DNA from: Areca catechu
Lineage: Eukaryota; Streptophyta; Magnoliopsida; Arecales; Arecaceae
Direction: 5' to 3'
Assembly (NCBI GenBank): GCA_021397845.1
Contig: CM038038.1
Span: forward strand, 55,918,748 to 55,982,747
Length of the DNA: 64,000 nt
In this document: piece by piece, positions 9,880 to 21,008 of the stretch
How positions within the stretch are numbered: the first letter of the stretch is position 1
Layout: every line of letters starts with the position of its first letter
Made by a program: the position numbers and the translations under genes
The notes under the pieces: generated by a model
Database searches by the model: none
What the model was told of the DNA's origin: nothing
Seen by the model: only the letters and a program-made list of their open reading frames with translations

Positions 9880-11228
9880 TGTACTAGTCAGCTTATGTTG
9901 AGCTAGTTCAGTCCAATGCTAGTCAGCTCATGTTGAGCTTATTTTATTTTTTTGAGTCCTGTCCAAGTATACTGAAGACTCAAGACTATATCATACAAGT
10001 GAAGACCAAGTCCAACTAGATTGAAGACATGGACGTATAGCACAAGTCCAACCCAGCTTGAAGATTTGAAGACCCCAGGAGGAAAATTCAGAAAATCCTG
10101 ATTTCTTGCAGATGCCCTCCAGATGCCCAGATTCCCTTCCAGATGCCAAAGTATATTCATAGATAAGGTCATCCATGATTCCAGAGGTCCATTTGCATCC
10201 TATCCCAAGGAAATCAAACCCAGGTGCCAAGCCCAAGCCCCTAAGAAGCAAGATACCAGGGAATATTCCAGCTACCTGGCTACCAGGCCACCCCAGCTTC
10301 CAGAGGCCCAAACCCATGCACCCAAGCCCCTTTGGGCCAGCCTTTTGCTGCTCCTAGAAGACCAACACGCCCCCCTAGGCATCCTTGGAGTCTTGACCAA
10401 GTCAAGAAAATTTTTAGGGATTTTTCTACCTAATATTTCCTTATTTTCTAGCTAGGGTTTGAGAGGGAAAAGGATTCTTATGTAAAGACTTATGTACCCT
10501 TACTTGGAGCCCAAGGTTAAGGGTCTATTTAAGGGACCCTAGCCTCTTGTATGAAGGAGAGTTTTTGATGAATAAAAAAATGTTGAGTTCTTTTATTGAG
10601 TTGTGTGATACCCTGCTGTGTGCATAAAGGGGTTTGTGAGAGTTTTTCTTCCCAGTGCTGCAATCATCTTCCTGCTGCCAACAAGCCTCTCAGATCCCTG
10701 GATGCCCACTCCAAAAGAAGCCTTTCCTTGCTGTTTTTCCTTTATTTTCTTGTTTCTTTGTGAGTTTTCTAACCCCTGACAGGTCGTTTACAGGTCCCTG
10801 AGTTCCTACGAATCCAACGACTCCAGCCAAGCCTCAATCGGATCACCGAGCAGAAAGCCGGGTATCCGCGGGTCTTTGGCTCGGTTTTCCAGGTCGCATC
10901 CATCGAGGAACGAGAGACCCCTTCGCTGTGATCTTCACAGACGTTGTCAGGTACACCCCTCTACCTCCAGTAGTTTTATTGTAGGAGAACTTGCCCTAAC
11001 CGAGGCTTCTCAGCCCCAGCGGTCCTTCTTTGCTACTTTTCTAGGTCCTAATCTGCATGCTGATCTTCAAAAATTCATACAAAATTCACTACAAATAATT
11101 TTGATCTAAAATTTGGGAATTAATCACCTAACTCAATATGTAAAATATACAAAAAAAATGGCATGCATATTAGTTCCCCATCACTATCCGACAAATTGAG
11201 TTTGTCACTTATTGTTGAATTTATTTCA
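9880..11228 (+). mobile_element. Probable solo LTR inserted in the 3' LTR of element A
   Basis: This segment is more GC-rich than its surroundings and is absent from the A-type pattern. It contains a TATA-like TCTATTTAAGGG near 10520 and a poly(A)-like AATAAA near 10570, the R-region layout of an LTR. Possible borders are TG at 9880 and CA at 11228, flanked by ATTC on both sides within a longer shared 'tatttcaattc'. The duplication is one base short of the usual five, so the borders are tentative. The lineage is unknown. Confidence 0.5.
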
Positions 11229-11759
11229 ATTCCTTTTTGAATTATTTGGATTATTGGTGAGCCCGGTTGAAAAACCAAATAGATTCTTGGTGAGCCTTGA
11301 TAAAAACCAAGTGTTGGGTTCTTGGTGATCCTGGTAAAACCAAGTTAGGTTCTTGGTGATCCTATGAAAACCAAGTTGGGTTTCTTTGGTGATCTTGTTT
11401 AAAACCAATGGGTGTTGGGTTTTCTTTGGTGATCCCATTAAAATCAAAGTGTAGAGGTTTTGGATTGTGATCTTGTAAAACAATCCTACTATATTCGGGT
11501 GTGAATATAGTGAAAATCCCAAGTGGTATCTTGGATAGTGGATGTAAGAGCTGGATTGCTCCGAACCACTAAAAATTTGTGTGTTTTTGTTGTGCTTACT
11601 TGACTCTATTTAGCTTCTGCAATTTATTATTCTGCCACAGCACCTAACACTTTAAAAGGAATTTTAATTGCACATTATCTACTTTAAATTTTTTAATTTC
11701 CTAATTCACCTCCATCTTGGGTAGCCACCTGGGTAACAAAGACCATCAGAGACACACTT

Positions 11760-12571
11760 TAACATGCCTGAGATTCAGCCCAAGCCTTCAGCGCAGCCAG
11801 AGCCTGCTCAGCCCGTGCCTACATGATCAGATACTCTAGGAGCTTCTGAGAGTCTTGAGGATAGAGTCGCTCACATTGAGACAGAGATTATTATCATTTG
11901 TCAGTGAGTCGATAGTTTCATTATGGAGACTAGAGAGAGCCATCAAGATTTGAGAGATGGGATCTCTGCCATTCTGTCCACCTTGAGTTGACCCTCTTCT
12001 GGGAGTGTTCCCGATACTTCAGCTCCAGCTGATTTTGCTTCAATTCCACTTGCTTCGGGACCAGTCATGGATGATGATGATGATGTGACTGACTCTGATG
12101 AGTTTGACTTTCTAGATGTGATGACAGAGCCAGTGCCGGAGACAGCAGTTGACCCTCCTAGGAGTCTCATTCATGATCCATTGAGTTCATCCTTCCAGAC
12201 TCCTATCCGACTTACACCTCCTTCTAGACCAGCTGATCATTCTACCATTCCTATACTCACACCTATCATTTCTTCAGTTGATACACCTATTATTGATACA
12301 CCTGTTGTTGTTTCTCCATCATTACATACATCTTCCCTTATTCGGGAACTAGGATTTTATACTCCTAGTTTCCATCATCTTGATTCCATCCTTTATTTGA
12401 TCATACACCACATCCTACAGTTTTCAAGACTGTCACTTCGATTAGTTCTTCTCCTGCTGCTGACATAGCTTTTACCTCTTCTGCTCTAGCTAGAGGGAGG
12501 ACTTATGCTAGATGCAGAGGACGAGGTCATCGTCTTCCATCCAGACCGACCAGGACTCGTCTTCGTGATTT
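11760..12571 (+). pseudogene. Element B env-like ORF, C-terminal fragment
   Basis: The reading starts around an internal ATG at 11765 and contains stops (for example TGA at 11824). A Pro/Gln-rich start (PEIQPKPSAQPEPAQ) is followed by a helical stretch, then an acidic run (MDDDDDVTDSDEFDFLD near 12067). A long Pro/Ser/Thr-rich region comes next, and near 12490-12571 an Arg/Gly-rich tail that ends at TGA. The low-complexity C-terminus fits Sirevirus env-like proteins. The N-terminal part is missing, replaced by element A. No membrane segment is evident. Confidence 0.55.
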
Positions 12572-13428
12572 TTGATTTATGTGGCCTCGATCTCAAGCTT
12601 TACTGATACCAGACCGATTAAGATTGGATCCTCAGATGATGAGGATAATGATTAGGATAGTTTTTATATTTAGATAGTTTATATTTTTGCACTAGTTGTA
12701 TGTTTCTTTTGATGTTTATTTACTCTTTTGTATCAATCTTGTATCAAATGAATGAAACATTTTCTTTTACTTCATGTTACGACTTTGAATGAATGAAATG
12801 CTTTATTTAATTTCGGTGATTCAATGTTCTCCTTCATGAATGAGTGAATGACTTACATTTATGTTCGAGTTTATTGCCTTCTTCCTTCCTTTTTTAATGA
12901 TAACAAAAAGGGGGAGAAATAAGTATAAATGTGAAGTGAATGAGAAGATAAGTATAAATTCTTTATAAATTTGAAAACTTTCTATTCATTATGTGAGGGG
13001 GAGTAATCACTCCTTTAAATTGGAAAATCTATTTTGATAAAATTTTCATGTCTAATTCTTACTTTTAGATACTTAAATTTTAGCTTATTGTCATTAAAAT
13101 ATCTTCAAAAATCAATTTTACAGATCATTTCTTCAGGGGGAGTATTTATACTCTTCAAAATGTTCTATTGCTGAATTTATTACTCTTGAGCATGTTTTCT
13201 TTAGAGTATCATGATACATGAATTTATTTCTTATATATATGTTCAAGCTCTGATACTCTTAGCTCAAATCAGTTTTAAAAGAGAATTTCAAAATATATAA
13301 TGAACATCTCTTTCCGTATTTCAATATCTATTGTAATAAGCTCTATGCACATTGAAAATTTTTCTTTAAAAGCTTATTATGAAATTTATACTTAAAGGTT
13401 TTGTTATCATTAAAAAGGAGAAGATATT
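12572..13428 (+). other. Element B 3' non-coding region with purine tracts
   Basis: AT-rich, with GGGGGAG-type tracts at about 12904-12916, 12995-13003 and 13134-13142, and a decayed polypurine tract AAAAAGGAGAAG at about 13412-13423 just before the LTR. No coding frame was recognised. Confidence 0.7.
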
Positions 13429-13948
13429 TGACTCTGTTATTGATTTTGATGATAAACAAAATGCTTAAGTATTAGTTGAGTACTAACTATTTCTTTGGAG
13501 TGTGTTTTTATAGAAAAAGGTGCTCATCAATTCAACAAAATTTGATTGATTTTCAAACAATGAAAAAGTCCCAACTATGGATGAAAGATCAATTCAAAGT
13601 GGACTTTGGTAGTTGAAGAATGCTTGAAAGGATACAAGAGTTCAACACAATTTGATTTTAGCAAAAGTTCAGTTATTTTTGAAGAAATCTCAGTCAAGTA
13701 TCAATTTAAAGTGTCGACTCACAACCCAAGTGTCAACTCATGATAGTGGAAGTGTCGACTCAAGCCAGTATATAGAAAGAGTTTCAGATAGCATGGCTGA
13801 AGTGTCGACTCATGCCAGTCAAGTGTCAACTCAAGGTGTTGACTCAAAGATAGGCTCCTCACCTAAGACTTTTTGTTGTAGAACTTGCTGAAGTGAAGAC
13901 TTGCCTGAAGTGTCGACTCACTAGTGGAAGTGTCGACTCATCTGAGAA
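13429..13948 (+). repeat. Truncated 3' LTR of element B
   Basis: It begins TGACTC after the polypurine tract and shares the U3 block TTTTGATGATAAACAAAA with the other Sirevirus LTRs. GTGTCGACTC-like words occur at 13711, 13730, 13752, 13802, 13823, 13836, 13910 and 13930. It is cut at 13948 by insertion of element C; GAGAA at 13944-13948 would be the left target duplication. Confidence 0.7.
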
Positions 13949-15426
13949 TGTTGGCTCTAGCACTTGATTTTGATGATTAACAAAATGTTAAGTACATACT
14001 TTGTACAAATATTTCAATTGTAGTTATGAGTTACAGGATACAGGCACCTCAAAATTCTCAATATATAAGTATCTTGAAACTGAGCAATTTTCAAGTTTTG
14101 GAAGTCTTCTCACCTAGAAAAAGGCCTCATAATTGTTCAATCTTGGTTTACATAAGTGTATTTAAAGTTTGATTGAAGATTTTTATGTTTTTGGGAAGTT
14201 GGGACATGTTTTTGGCAAACTACAGAACTAAGTGTCGACTCATGACTACCCAAGTATCGACACTTCAGCTTTTGGCATGCAAAAATTCTTCACTGGCATG
14301 CCAAGTGTCGATACCTGGAATCCAAATGTCGACACCTGAGACATAAGTGTCGATACCTAAAATTCAAGTGTCGACTCAAGGCCTTAGATTTTTTAAAAAT
14401 ACAGAACTTGCCATTTGGAGGGTTTTTGTGTCAAGTGTCGACACATGAGCTTCAAGTGTCGATACCTGAAATTCAAGTATTGACACCTACAGGACCAAGT
14501 GTCGACACCTGAGAACCAAGTATCGATACTTGAGAACCAAATATCGACACCTAGAAGTCAAGTGTCGACTCACGAGTTCTGACAACTTTAACAGCTCTAT
14601 TTTCTGAGTTGCAGAATTCAACTTTTCAAGCTCCTAACGGTAAGTTTTGATCCTCTAACGGTCTCAAACTATTTTTTGAAAGTTTTTGAAGTATTTAAGC
14701 TTCACCAAACTCATTCATGAAGTATTGAACTCTATTGAATACATAAGACAAATATTCTTTCAAGAACTTCACTTCTAAAAGCTAAAAAGAAGAGATTCCA
14801 TTCAAAAAGCTTACAAGCCTATCTTCTCAACTTTCCAAAAGTGGCCTAGAAGAGATTCCAAAGAGAAGTCAAATCAAGCAATCAACAAGAGCCTCAAAGC
14901 TTCCACATTCCACTCTTTGAAGAAGAGTTTGATTGTGTTTCCATTATTGTATCTTTAACTTTATGCTTTGTTGACCTAGCTTTCAAGGATTTTTGAAAAT
15001 AGGTTGTTAAGATTGTTGGTGAGCCAAAAGTACAAAACCAACTAGGGTTTTACTTGTGAGCTCGAAGACAAAACAAGTTGTAAGGTTATTGGTGAGCCTA
15101 GGTGACAAAACCAACTTAGGTTTTGACTTGTGAGCCTTGAAAAATAAGTCGGCTATAATTTTTGAAGAGATTATAATGAAAATTTCTAAGGGTGGCTTAA
15201 GGAGTGGATGTAGGTTCTTAGAGTGCACCGAACCACTATAAAACTTGGTGTTTATATGTAATTACTCTTTCTATTACTCGCTCAATTATTCATTGCATTT
15301 AATTTACTGCTATTCACTGCTTATCATTGTGTTTAATAACATTACTCACAAACACCAGCACATAATTGCTTATTTTTTTAAAAGACCCAATTCACCCCCT
15401 CTCTTAGGCTCCATTTCTAAGCAACA
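13949..15426 (+). repeat. 5' LTR of element C
   Basis: TG at 13949, CA at 15425-15426, length 1478. The U3 start has the shared TTTTGATGATTAACAAAA block. A TATA-like GTATTTAAGC lies at about 14691. The end carries the usual AATTCACCCCCTCT pyrimidine block. The primer site follows directly. Confidence 0.88.
14232..14571 (+). repeat. 21-bp phased GTGTCGACAC array in U3 of element C
   Basis: Thirteen copies of GTGTCGAYWC (variants GTATCGAYAC, ATGTCGACAC) start at 14232, 14254; 14305, 14326, 14347, 14368; and 14435, 14456, 14477, 14499, 14520, 14541, 14562. Within groups the spacing is 21 or 22 bases. The core GTGTCGACAC is a perfect 10-bp palindrome. Confidence 0.9.
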
Positions 15427-15428
15427 AG

Positions 15429-15445
15429 TGGTATCAGAGCACCGG
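15429..15445 (+). other. Primer binding site of element C
   Basis: TGGTATCAGAGCACCGG begins two bases after the LTR end and matches the 3' end of initiator Met-tRNA in its first twelve bases, as in most plant Copia elements. Confidence 0.92.
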
Positions 15446-15484
15446 TACTCTACTAGTAGGTCCAATGATCTTGAGTGAAAGATC

Positions 15485-17180
15485 ATGGTAGCCCCAATTG
15501 GTATGTGCGTTGTAGAAGGTCAAGCCTCTAACCATCCATCTTTGTTTAATGGCACCAATTACACATATTGGAAGACACGCATGCACATTTACATTCAAGC
15601 CATGAACTATAACATTTGGAAGGCTATTGTTAAAGGCCCTCATCAGCCTACTATGTTGATCAATGGCATTCCCACTCCCAAAATGGAAGATGATTAGGAT
15701 GAGATTGACATTAAACATATAGAGCTTAATGCAAATGCCATGAATCTATTATTTTGCATTTTAGACCCAAGCGTATTAAATAGAATCTCAAATTATCTCT
15801 CCACAAAAAAAATATGGGACACACTTGAAGTTACCCATAAGGATACTCATCAAGTGAAAACCACCAAAGTTAACATGCTCATTCATACATATGAGATGTT
15901 TAAAATAGAACCTTCTGAATCTATTAATGAAATGTATACTAGGTTCACTAATATTGTGAATGGAATGAGAAGTTTAGGAAATGTTATTTCTAATGGTGAA
16001 CTTGTAAATAAACTTCTCATGTCACTTTCAGCTTCTTGGGATGCTAAAGTCATTGCTATAAAAGAAGCCAAAGATGTAAACACTCTTCCTCTCGAGCAAC
16101 TGTTGGGCTTATTAATGACCTATGAGCTTTCCTTAAAACAAAAAATAGTGGACTATGATAAGAAGAAGAAAGTGATCGCCTTCAAGTCCACTACAAAAGA
16201 AGAGTCAAGTGAAGATTCAAATGAGGAAGATGAAGAAGCTGAGACGGCTCTCATAGCAAGAAAGTTTAGGAGGTTTATGAGAAAGAAGAAGTTTAATTTC
16301 AAGAAGAAACCTCAAAAGGGAGATCCTAGCAAAGAGAAGGATAAAGAGAAAGATAAGAAGCAGCCCACATGTTTTGAATGCAAGAAACCTGGTCACTTCA
16401 AGATGGACTACCCCTACTAAGAAAAAGTAGAAGATGATTAAGAAAAAAAGCTATGATGGCAACTTGGAGCACAACGAGGATTCTAGCTTCGATGAAGAGC
16501 AGCAAGAGGTTGCAAATTTCTGCTTGATGGCCAATAATGATGAGGTATTATCTGAACCAGAAGAAGAATTTACTTTTGATGAGTTGCATGAAGTTTTTGA
16601 TGAACTTGTGATTGAATTTCAAAAACTTAAATTAAAGCATAAAGAACTAAAGAAGCAAAATTTGGATTTAGTCAAAACAAATGATAAGTTTTCAATTGAA
16701 AATGATTGCTTACATCAAGAAAATTAAAAGTTAAATAATCAAATTATTCTTCTTGAAAAAGAAAAGGAAGATTTGAAAAAGAAAAATTCTTTTATAACAA
16801 ATGAAAACTTTACAATACAAAACAAAGAGTTTTTGGAACAAAATAAGAAATATAAGGATGAACTTGAAAGTTGAAACCATTTGTTGAAAAATTTACTTAC
16901 AGTTATGAAAAACTCAATATGCTTTTGAATAATCAAAGAGATGTTTTCAACAAAACTGGATTAGGTTTCAAATTTCGAAAATAATAAAAGTTTTTCAAGA
17001 ATTTCCTTATGCCTGCTTCATCATCTATTACTTGTTATTCTTGTGGTAATGTAGGACATAAATCATATCTATGTAATAAAAGGAAGTTGAATAAAGTTAG
17101 AAAAGTTTGGGTTCCGAAAGGAAGCATCACTACTAACCTTAAAGGATCCAAGATGACTTGGGTACCTAAAGTCTCCACCT
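15485..17180 (+). pseudogene. Element C gag (one early nonsense, later decay)
   Basis: The ATG at 15485 opens a frame like A gag (NYTYWKTRMHIYIQAMNY). TAG at 15695-15697 stands where A gag encodes Trp (EEWDEHD), a TGG to TAG change. The same frame then runs open to 16420 through the UBN2-like helical domain and a knuckle CFECKKPGHFKMDY whose last Cys is Tyr. A frameshift leads to an acidic and coiled-coil region (16434-16870). A second, intact CCHC knuckle CYSCGNVGHKSYLC lies at about 17033-17074. Two knuckles separated by a coiled coil match the A copy. Confidence 0.85.
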
Positions 17181-17214
17181 GATTTTTTTTGTAGGTGTGC
17201 TTTGCAACCAACAA

Positions 17215-17297
17215 AAGAAGATTGTGGTACCTCGATAGCGGTTGCTCAAAGGACATGACTGGAGATGTGGAGCAATTCTCCTCACTTGAATATCAGA
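17215..17297 (+). pseudogene. Element C protease, N-terminal piece
   Basis: It encodes the aspartic protease active-site block WYLDSGCSKDMTGD and about ten further residues. Relatives have His where this reads Asp after Lys. Element D is inserted at 17297/17298, and the frame resumes at 27571. Confidence 0.8.
17293..17297. repeat. Left target-site duplication of element D (TCAGA)
   Basis: TCAGA precedes the TG of the 5' LTR and is repeated at 27571-27575 after the CA of the 3' LTR. Protease sequence of element C lies on both sides. Confidence 0.92.
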
Positions 17298-19928
17298 TGA
17301 TAGAAAAGTGCCCTAAGAGCCAATCATTATGAGGGCCTTTTTATAAACTTCCAGCTCATGTATGACATACTTTCATATTAATAAAGGCATTTGATTCATC
17401 ATATACTGTTATGTCATATTTTTATTGATTATGATGAACCCCATAGAGTAGGGCAATGGAATTAGGGTTATGATGGAGTTCATAACAGTGAGACCTAATT
17501 TTCTATAAACTCTAATCTAGAATGTTCCTAGATGTTGGACCATCGATTCAGGGATCGATGAATCCAAAAAGACTAGCTTATCATATGTATGCTCAATTGA
17601 CGAGGGTGGTTGATCTCACAACCACTTGTGTAGAGATACTAATACTAGGATAAGGGTGCTCATCAGGATATGAGTACACGAGACTCATCCACACCGGGAT
17701 TATCTTATGAAAGTCTTACTACTTGTCAAAAGATAGATCCCAGAGTAGAAGTTGTGCATGAGATCTTTAGACCTGAGGTTACCATGGTTCCTTGTGCACA
17801 CAAAACCATACTTTTGTTCATACTCATTTATGCCATTGCGACATGTATGGGATGTTCTGGGTATGGTGGAAGGTGTATGAAGGATGTGAGTGGACCAACA
17901 AGGAATCGATCATTCCTAGTAGGAGGAATTATTATCCTATGAAATCTCTTTGATGAGATATTCAAGGAGCCTTTGATCAAAGCAGGATGAGATTAATGGA
18001 ATATAATCAGTCATCAACTGAGTCCTCATGATCAAGCTGAGATTCGATATGATTAATTGTTAGGGTTTGACATATATCTATACCTATCACTTAATCGGGA
18101 TAATGGGAGATCGAAAATTGAATTGCACGGTAACTTACTATTAAAGGGTATTTTGGTATTTTTCATCAAATTCCTAATCTTCTAGGTAGGCATGACATAT
18201 TGCTAGACATCAATCTTATCTTGTAGGTTTTCATGAACCAATTGATTTTGTTTCATGAGTCAATTCGATGTGTGATTCGAATTGGACAATTAGGTGAGCC
18301 AATTTGACTTAATTAGGTCAATCAGGTTCGATCGGATCGAATTAGCTCAAACCTAAACCTACTTCTGGCTAGATATGAAACCCAATGGGTCACACACAAT
18401 AGAGACTTGGCCAAGGAAGTCATTCATGATTTAATTAGGGTCATAGGATCCTAATTGGTTAGCCAGATTGCATACTAGCATGTGTAGGCTAACCTAATTC
18501 CTAACCAAATTGGATTGGGTTCGGTTGCTTGCTAATTGGGCTAACCTAATTATGGGAAACCTAAATTAGGTTGAGTCCTAAGTGGGGCTAGCCAAATCAG
18601 AGCTTAATTTGATTTTAATTTGGACTTAAGGGCATTTTAGGTGCCATAGATGAAGAGTCCCAATGGCTTGGGACTCTTGATACCAAAATGATACCTTAAC
18701 TTCAAAAGGGCACAGAAGGGCCTACAGACCTCTGATCTAAAAATAAAAGATATAGTCAGAAAGCTTATTTGATGCCCTTTCCAATGACACCCATATTGCA
18801 TATATTTGACCAAGTCAATTTGATGCTTTGGGTGGAATAAATGGAAAGGGAAAGACTATTGGCGCCATTTGGTGCACCCGGGAGAATAAGTAGCGTGCAG
18901 AAGGACTAAGAGTCCTTCTGCAGATGAGACCCTAAGAGTTTCATTAGGAAGGTGCCTCTTCAATTTATCCCCATGGCCTTAAGAAGTTTAATAGCCGGTT
19001 TAAAGTTTAAAGGGACGGCTTGAAGAGGTGTGAAAGGTGGCGCGCACATGAGGAGTCGCGCCTCTTCATATGCGCGCGCACAACAGAGGGCAGAGTCCTT
19101 CTGCCTCTGAAGCTCTTCAAGCCTTGCATTACTTCGGATTAGAAAAGGCGTCTCCCTATCTCAGAAACTAGTATTTGACACATGGCACGATGGAGATTGA
19201 TCTAGTAAGTGAAAGAACACAGATATGACTCTCCATTCCTAAAGAGTCTTATCAGATATGATGTTTCATATCTGATAAGTGTTGTCGGGATGCATTTCAC
19301 GCCCCATCTGAGATTATAAATAGGGGTACAGTGAAATGAGAATTAATTTTTTTGATGGACTTCAGTCTTCTGAGAGTCTGAGTATTTTATTTTCTGGAGA
19401 GTTAGAGTGTTCTTCCACTTTCTCCCTCCCTCCTTCTTGTTTTAGGACAAGACTTGTCTTGTTAAGACAAGTTCTTCAACACTAGGACAAGGCTTGGTTT
19501 TAGGACATAAGCCTGTAGGGCCCTAAAGGATGGTAGTCCTAGATCCTATAATGGTTTAGGATAGTTTCTTGAGTGCCCTTCTATAGGACAAGATGTCCTA
19601 TAGTGGTCAATAGACCAAAGGCTGCTGAAAGCGTTCCACTTCTCCAAGCAACTTGAAGAAGGAGTTCTTCCTTGGTCCAAGTTTCGTGTGGATCACCATT
19701 GGAGGGCTTGCGCTTGTGAGCCTTGTGGAAAAAGTTGGATTTCAGCGATCCAGGTATTTTTCTTGACTTTATTTGATGTTTCATTAGTTGTAATTGCCCA
19801 AGGGGTTCTTGGGAATTAGGGTTTTCTATACATGTTATACATGTTAGGGTATCATGCTATAAAATTTTATTTTGAAAGTCAATTCTGCATGCTGCATGAT
19901 CCTCGGCACCTTGGGAGAATTTCCATCA
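17298..19928 (+). repeat. 5' LTR of element D
   Basis: TGATAGAAAAG to CCATCA, 2631 bp. TATA-like ATTATAAATAGGGG lies at about 19312-19325. U3 contains hairpins built on AGTCC (18653-18678 and 18901-18917), a palindrome TTCGATCGGATCGAA (18327-18341) and CG-rich GCGCGC runs (19037-19080). The presumed R region (19440-19620) has many GACAAG/CTTGTC words. Short ORFs inside it are not genes. Confidence 0.93.
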
Positions 19929-19929
19929 G

Positions 19930-19941
19930 TGGTATCTGAGC
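19930..19941 (+). other. Primer binding site of element D
   Basis: TGGTATCTGAGC, one mismatch from the Met-tRNA site TGGTATCAGAGC, one base after the LTR end. Confidence 0.88.
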
Positions 19942-21008
19942 AATCCTTGTGGCATTCCAATTATGAATCATTTTGGAGTTTGATTAAATTTCACTACCGA
20001 GCCGACCCGAACCTTATCGAGTCGACTCGACCATGTTCATATATATGATATTATGTCAATATGAAATTTAATGCATATTGATATGCATTGTATTTATATT
20101 TTTTATAAACTTGGTTATCATGTTTATGTTTATACTTGCAGTAATAAACACTATTATCATGACAATTTTAGAATGTGTTTTGAGACCATCAAAGCCCTCA
20201 TCAAAAAGCATATTTAGTCATAGTATAAAACTTAGTCAAGATGCAAAACCGGTTAAGGATTGATCAGCCAATTGGTGTCTAGGCAAGTGGTTCTGGGAAG
20301 GTAAAGGGAATGAGATTTTTAATTGGTTCCGTTATCTGACCTGGCCAATCTAATTGGTGTCTAAGGAAAGCAACGGGGGACTCCCTCACCCCTCCCACTT
20401 ACCTGGCCAATTTGGTCATATCTAAATCTTAATTTGGTAATGCTAATTGGTTAAGTATATTATAATTTGCCTTCCTTCATGCTAAGCCAAATTTATATCA
20501 AAACTATAGTAGGTTTGTTGTGTACACACAAGGCCTACTATAGGAATTGATATAAGATTTGTCTTGGTGCACTTAGTGCTTTATAGCATGTTTGGATATG
20601 TTGCTTTGTTGTATACACATAAGGGCAACATTATTTAATCATGGCTATATGGAAATGAAGGGTCCAACTAAACTAAGACATTATGGTTTGTTATGTACAC
20701 ACAAGGCCATAAGTGTCCTAGAGGCAAAGATAATTGTTGAGAATTGCATGGGTTGCAATTGGAAAGGTTGTCCTACCTTTGAACTCATGTGTATTTGTTA
20801 TGTACACACAAAGGACTCTTGAGGAATAAGGATCTCAACCCCATTAAGGAAACCAGAAAGGTTTCTCGCTTACCATAGTCGAGGGTTATGGTATTTGAAG
20901 AAAATAGTGAGAGACATAATTAGATATAAAGTCCTTATCTAATTATGAATGTCATAAATGAGTGGTCTGTCAATATTGTTCTTTAATTAAATGTAGGACA
21001 TTTAAATA
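19942..21008 (+). other. Leader of element D with TGTGTACACA-type repeats
   Basis: This untranslated leader of about 1.07 kb has no convincing ORF. It carries four copies of a TTTGTTRTGTACACAYAAGG-like repeat at about 20514-20534, 20605-20625, 20687-20708 and 20794-20815, roughly 80-110 bases apart. The same repeat, also four times, is in the leader of element E on the other strand. Confidence 0.8.

Larger units (their letters stand above)
1..11738 (+). mobile_element. Sirevirus-type Ty1/copia element A (5' end outside window)
   Basis: The order is partial 5' LTR, Met-tRNA-type primer site, gag, protease, integrase, reverse transcriptase, env-like ORF, multiple purine tracts and 3' LTR. Positions 1-412 match 11329-11738 closely, so the two are the LTR pair. 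Protease before integrase before RT defines Copia; the env-like gene and repeated AAGGGGGAG tracts are hallmarks of the Sirevirus lineage. Gag and pol have many stops and frameshifts. The element is enlarged by an insert in gag (about 1550-2735) and a probable solo LTR in the 3' LTR (about 9880-11228). It seems to sit in the env-like gene of element B, because B-type coding sequence begins right after 11738. Confidence 0.85.
8483..11738 (+). repeat. 3' LTR of element A, containing a nested insertion
   Basis: It starts with TGATCCC after the polypurine tract and ends with CA at 11737-11738. The last 410 bases match the 5' LTR. U3 carries a long array of GAGCCGACTC-like words (8809-9346). A TATA-like CATATATTTGAGG lies at about 9477. 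Without the insertion at about 9880-11228 the LTR is about 1.9 kb, usual for Sireviruses. Confidence 0.85.
11739..13948 (+). mobile_element. 3' fragment of Sirevirus-type element B
   Basis: It holds the C-terminal part of an env-like ORF, several GGGGGAG tracts, a polypurine tract and the first 520 bases of a 3' LTR. It is bounded by element A on the left and by the 5' LTR of element C at 13949 on the right. The GTGTCGACTC words in its LTR place it near C rather than A. Confidence 0.7.

Noticed and set aside
14232..14571. Regularly spaced repeats that look CRISPR-like
   Set aside because: Repeats are 10 bases with 11-base gaps, lie in a plant LTR, vary between copies, and no cas genes are present.
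17670..17942. 90-codon frame in the D LTR
   Set aside because: It lies inside an LTR and the matching 3' LTR copy does not keep it open.
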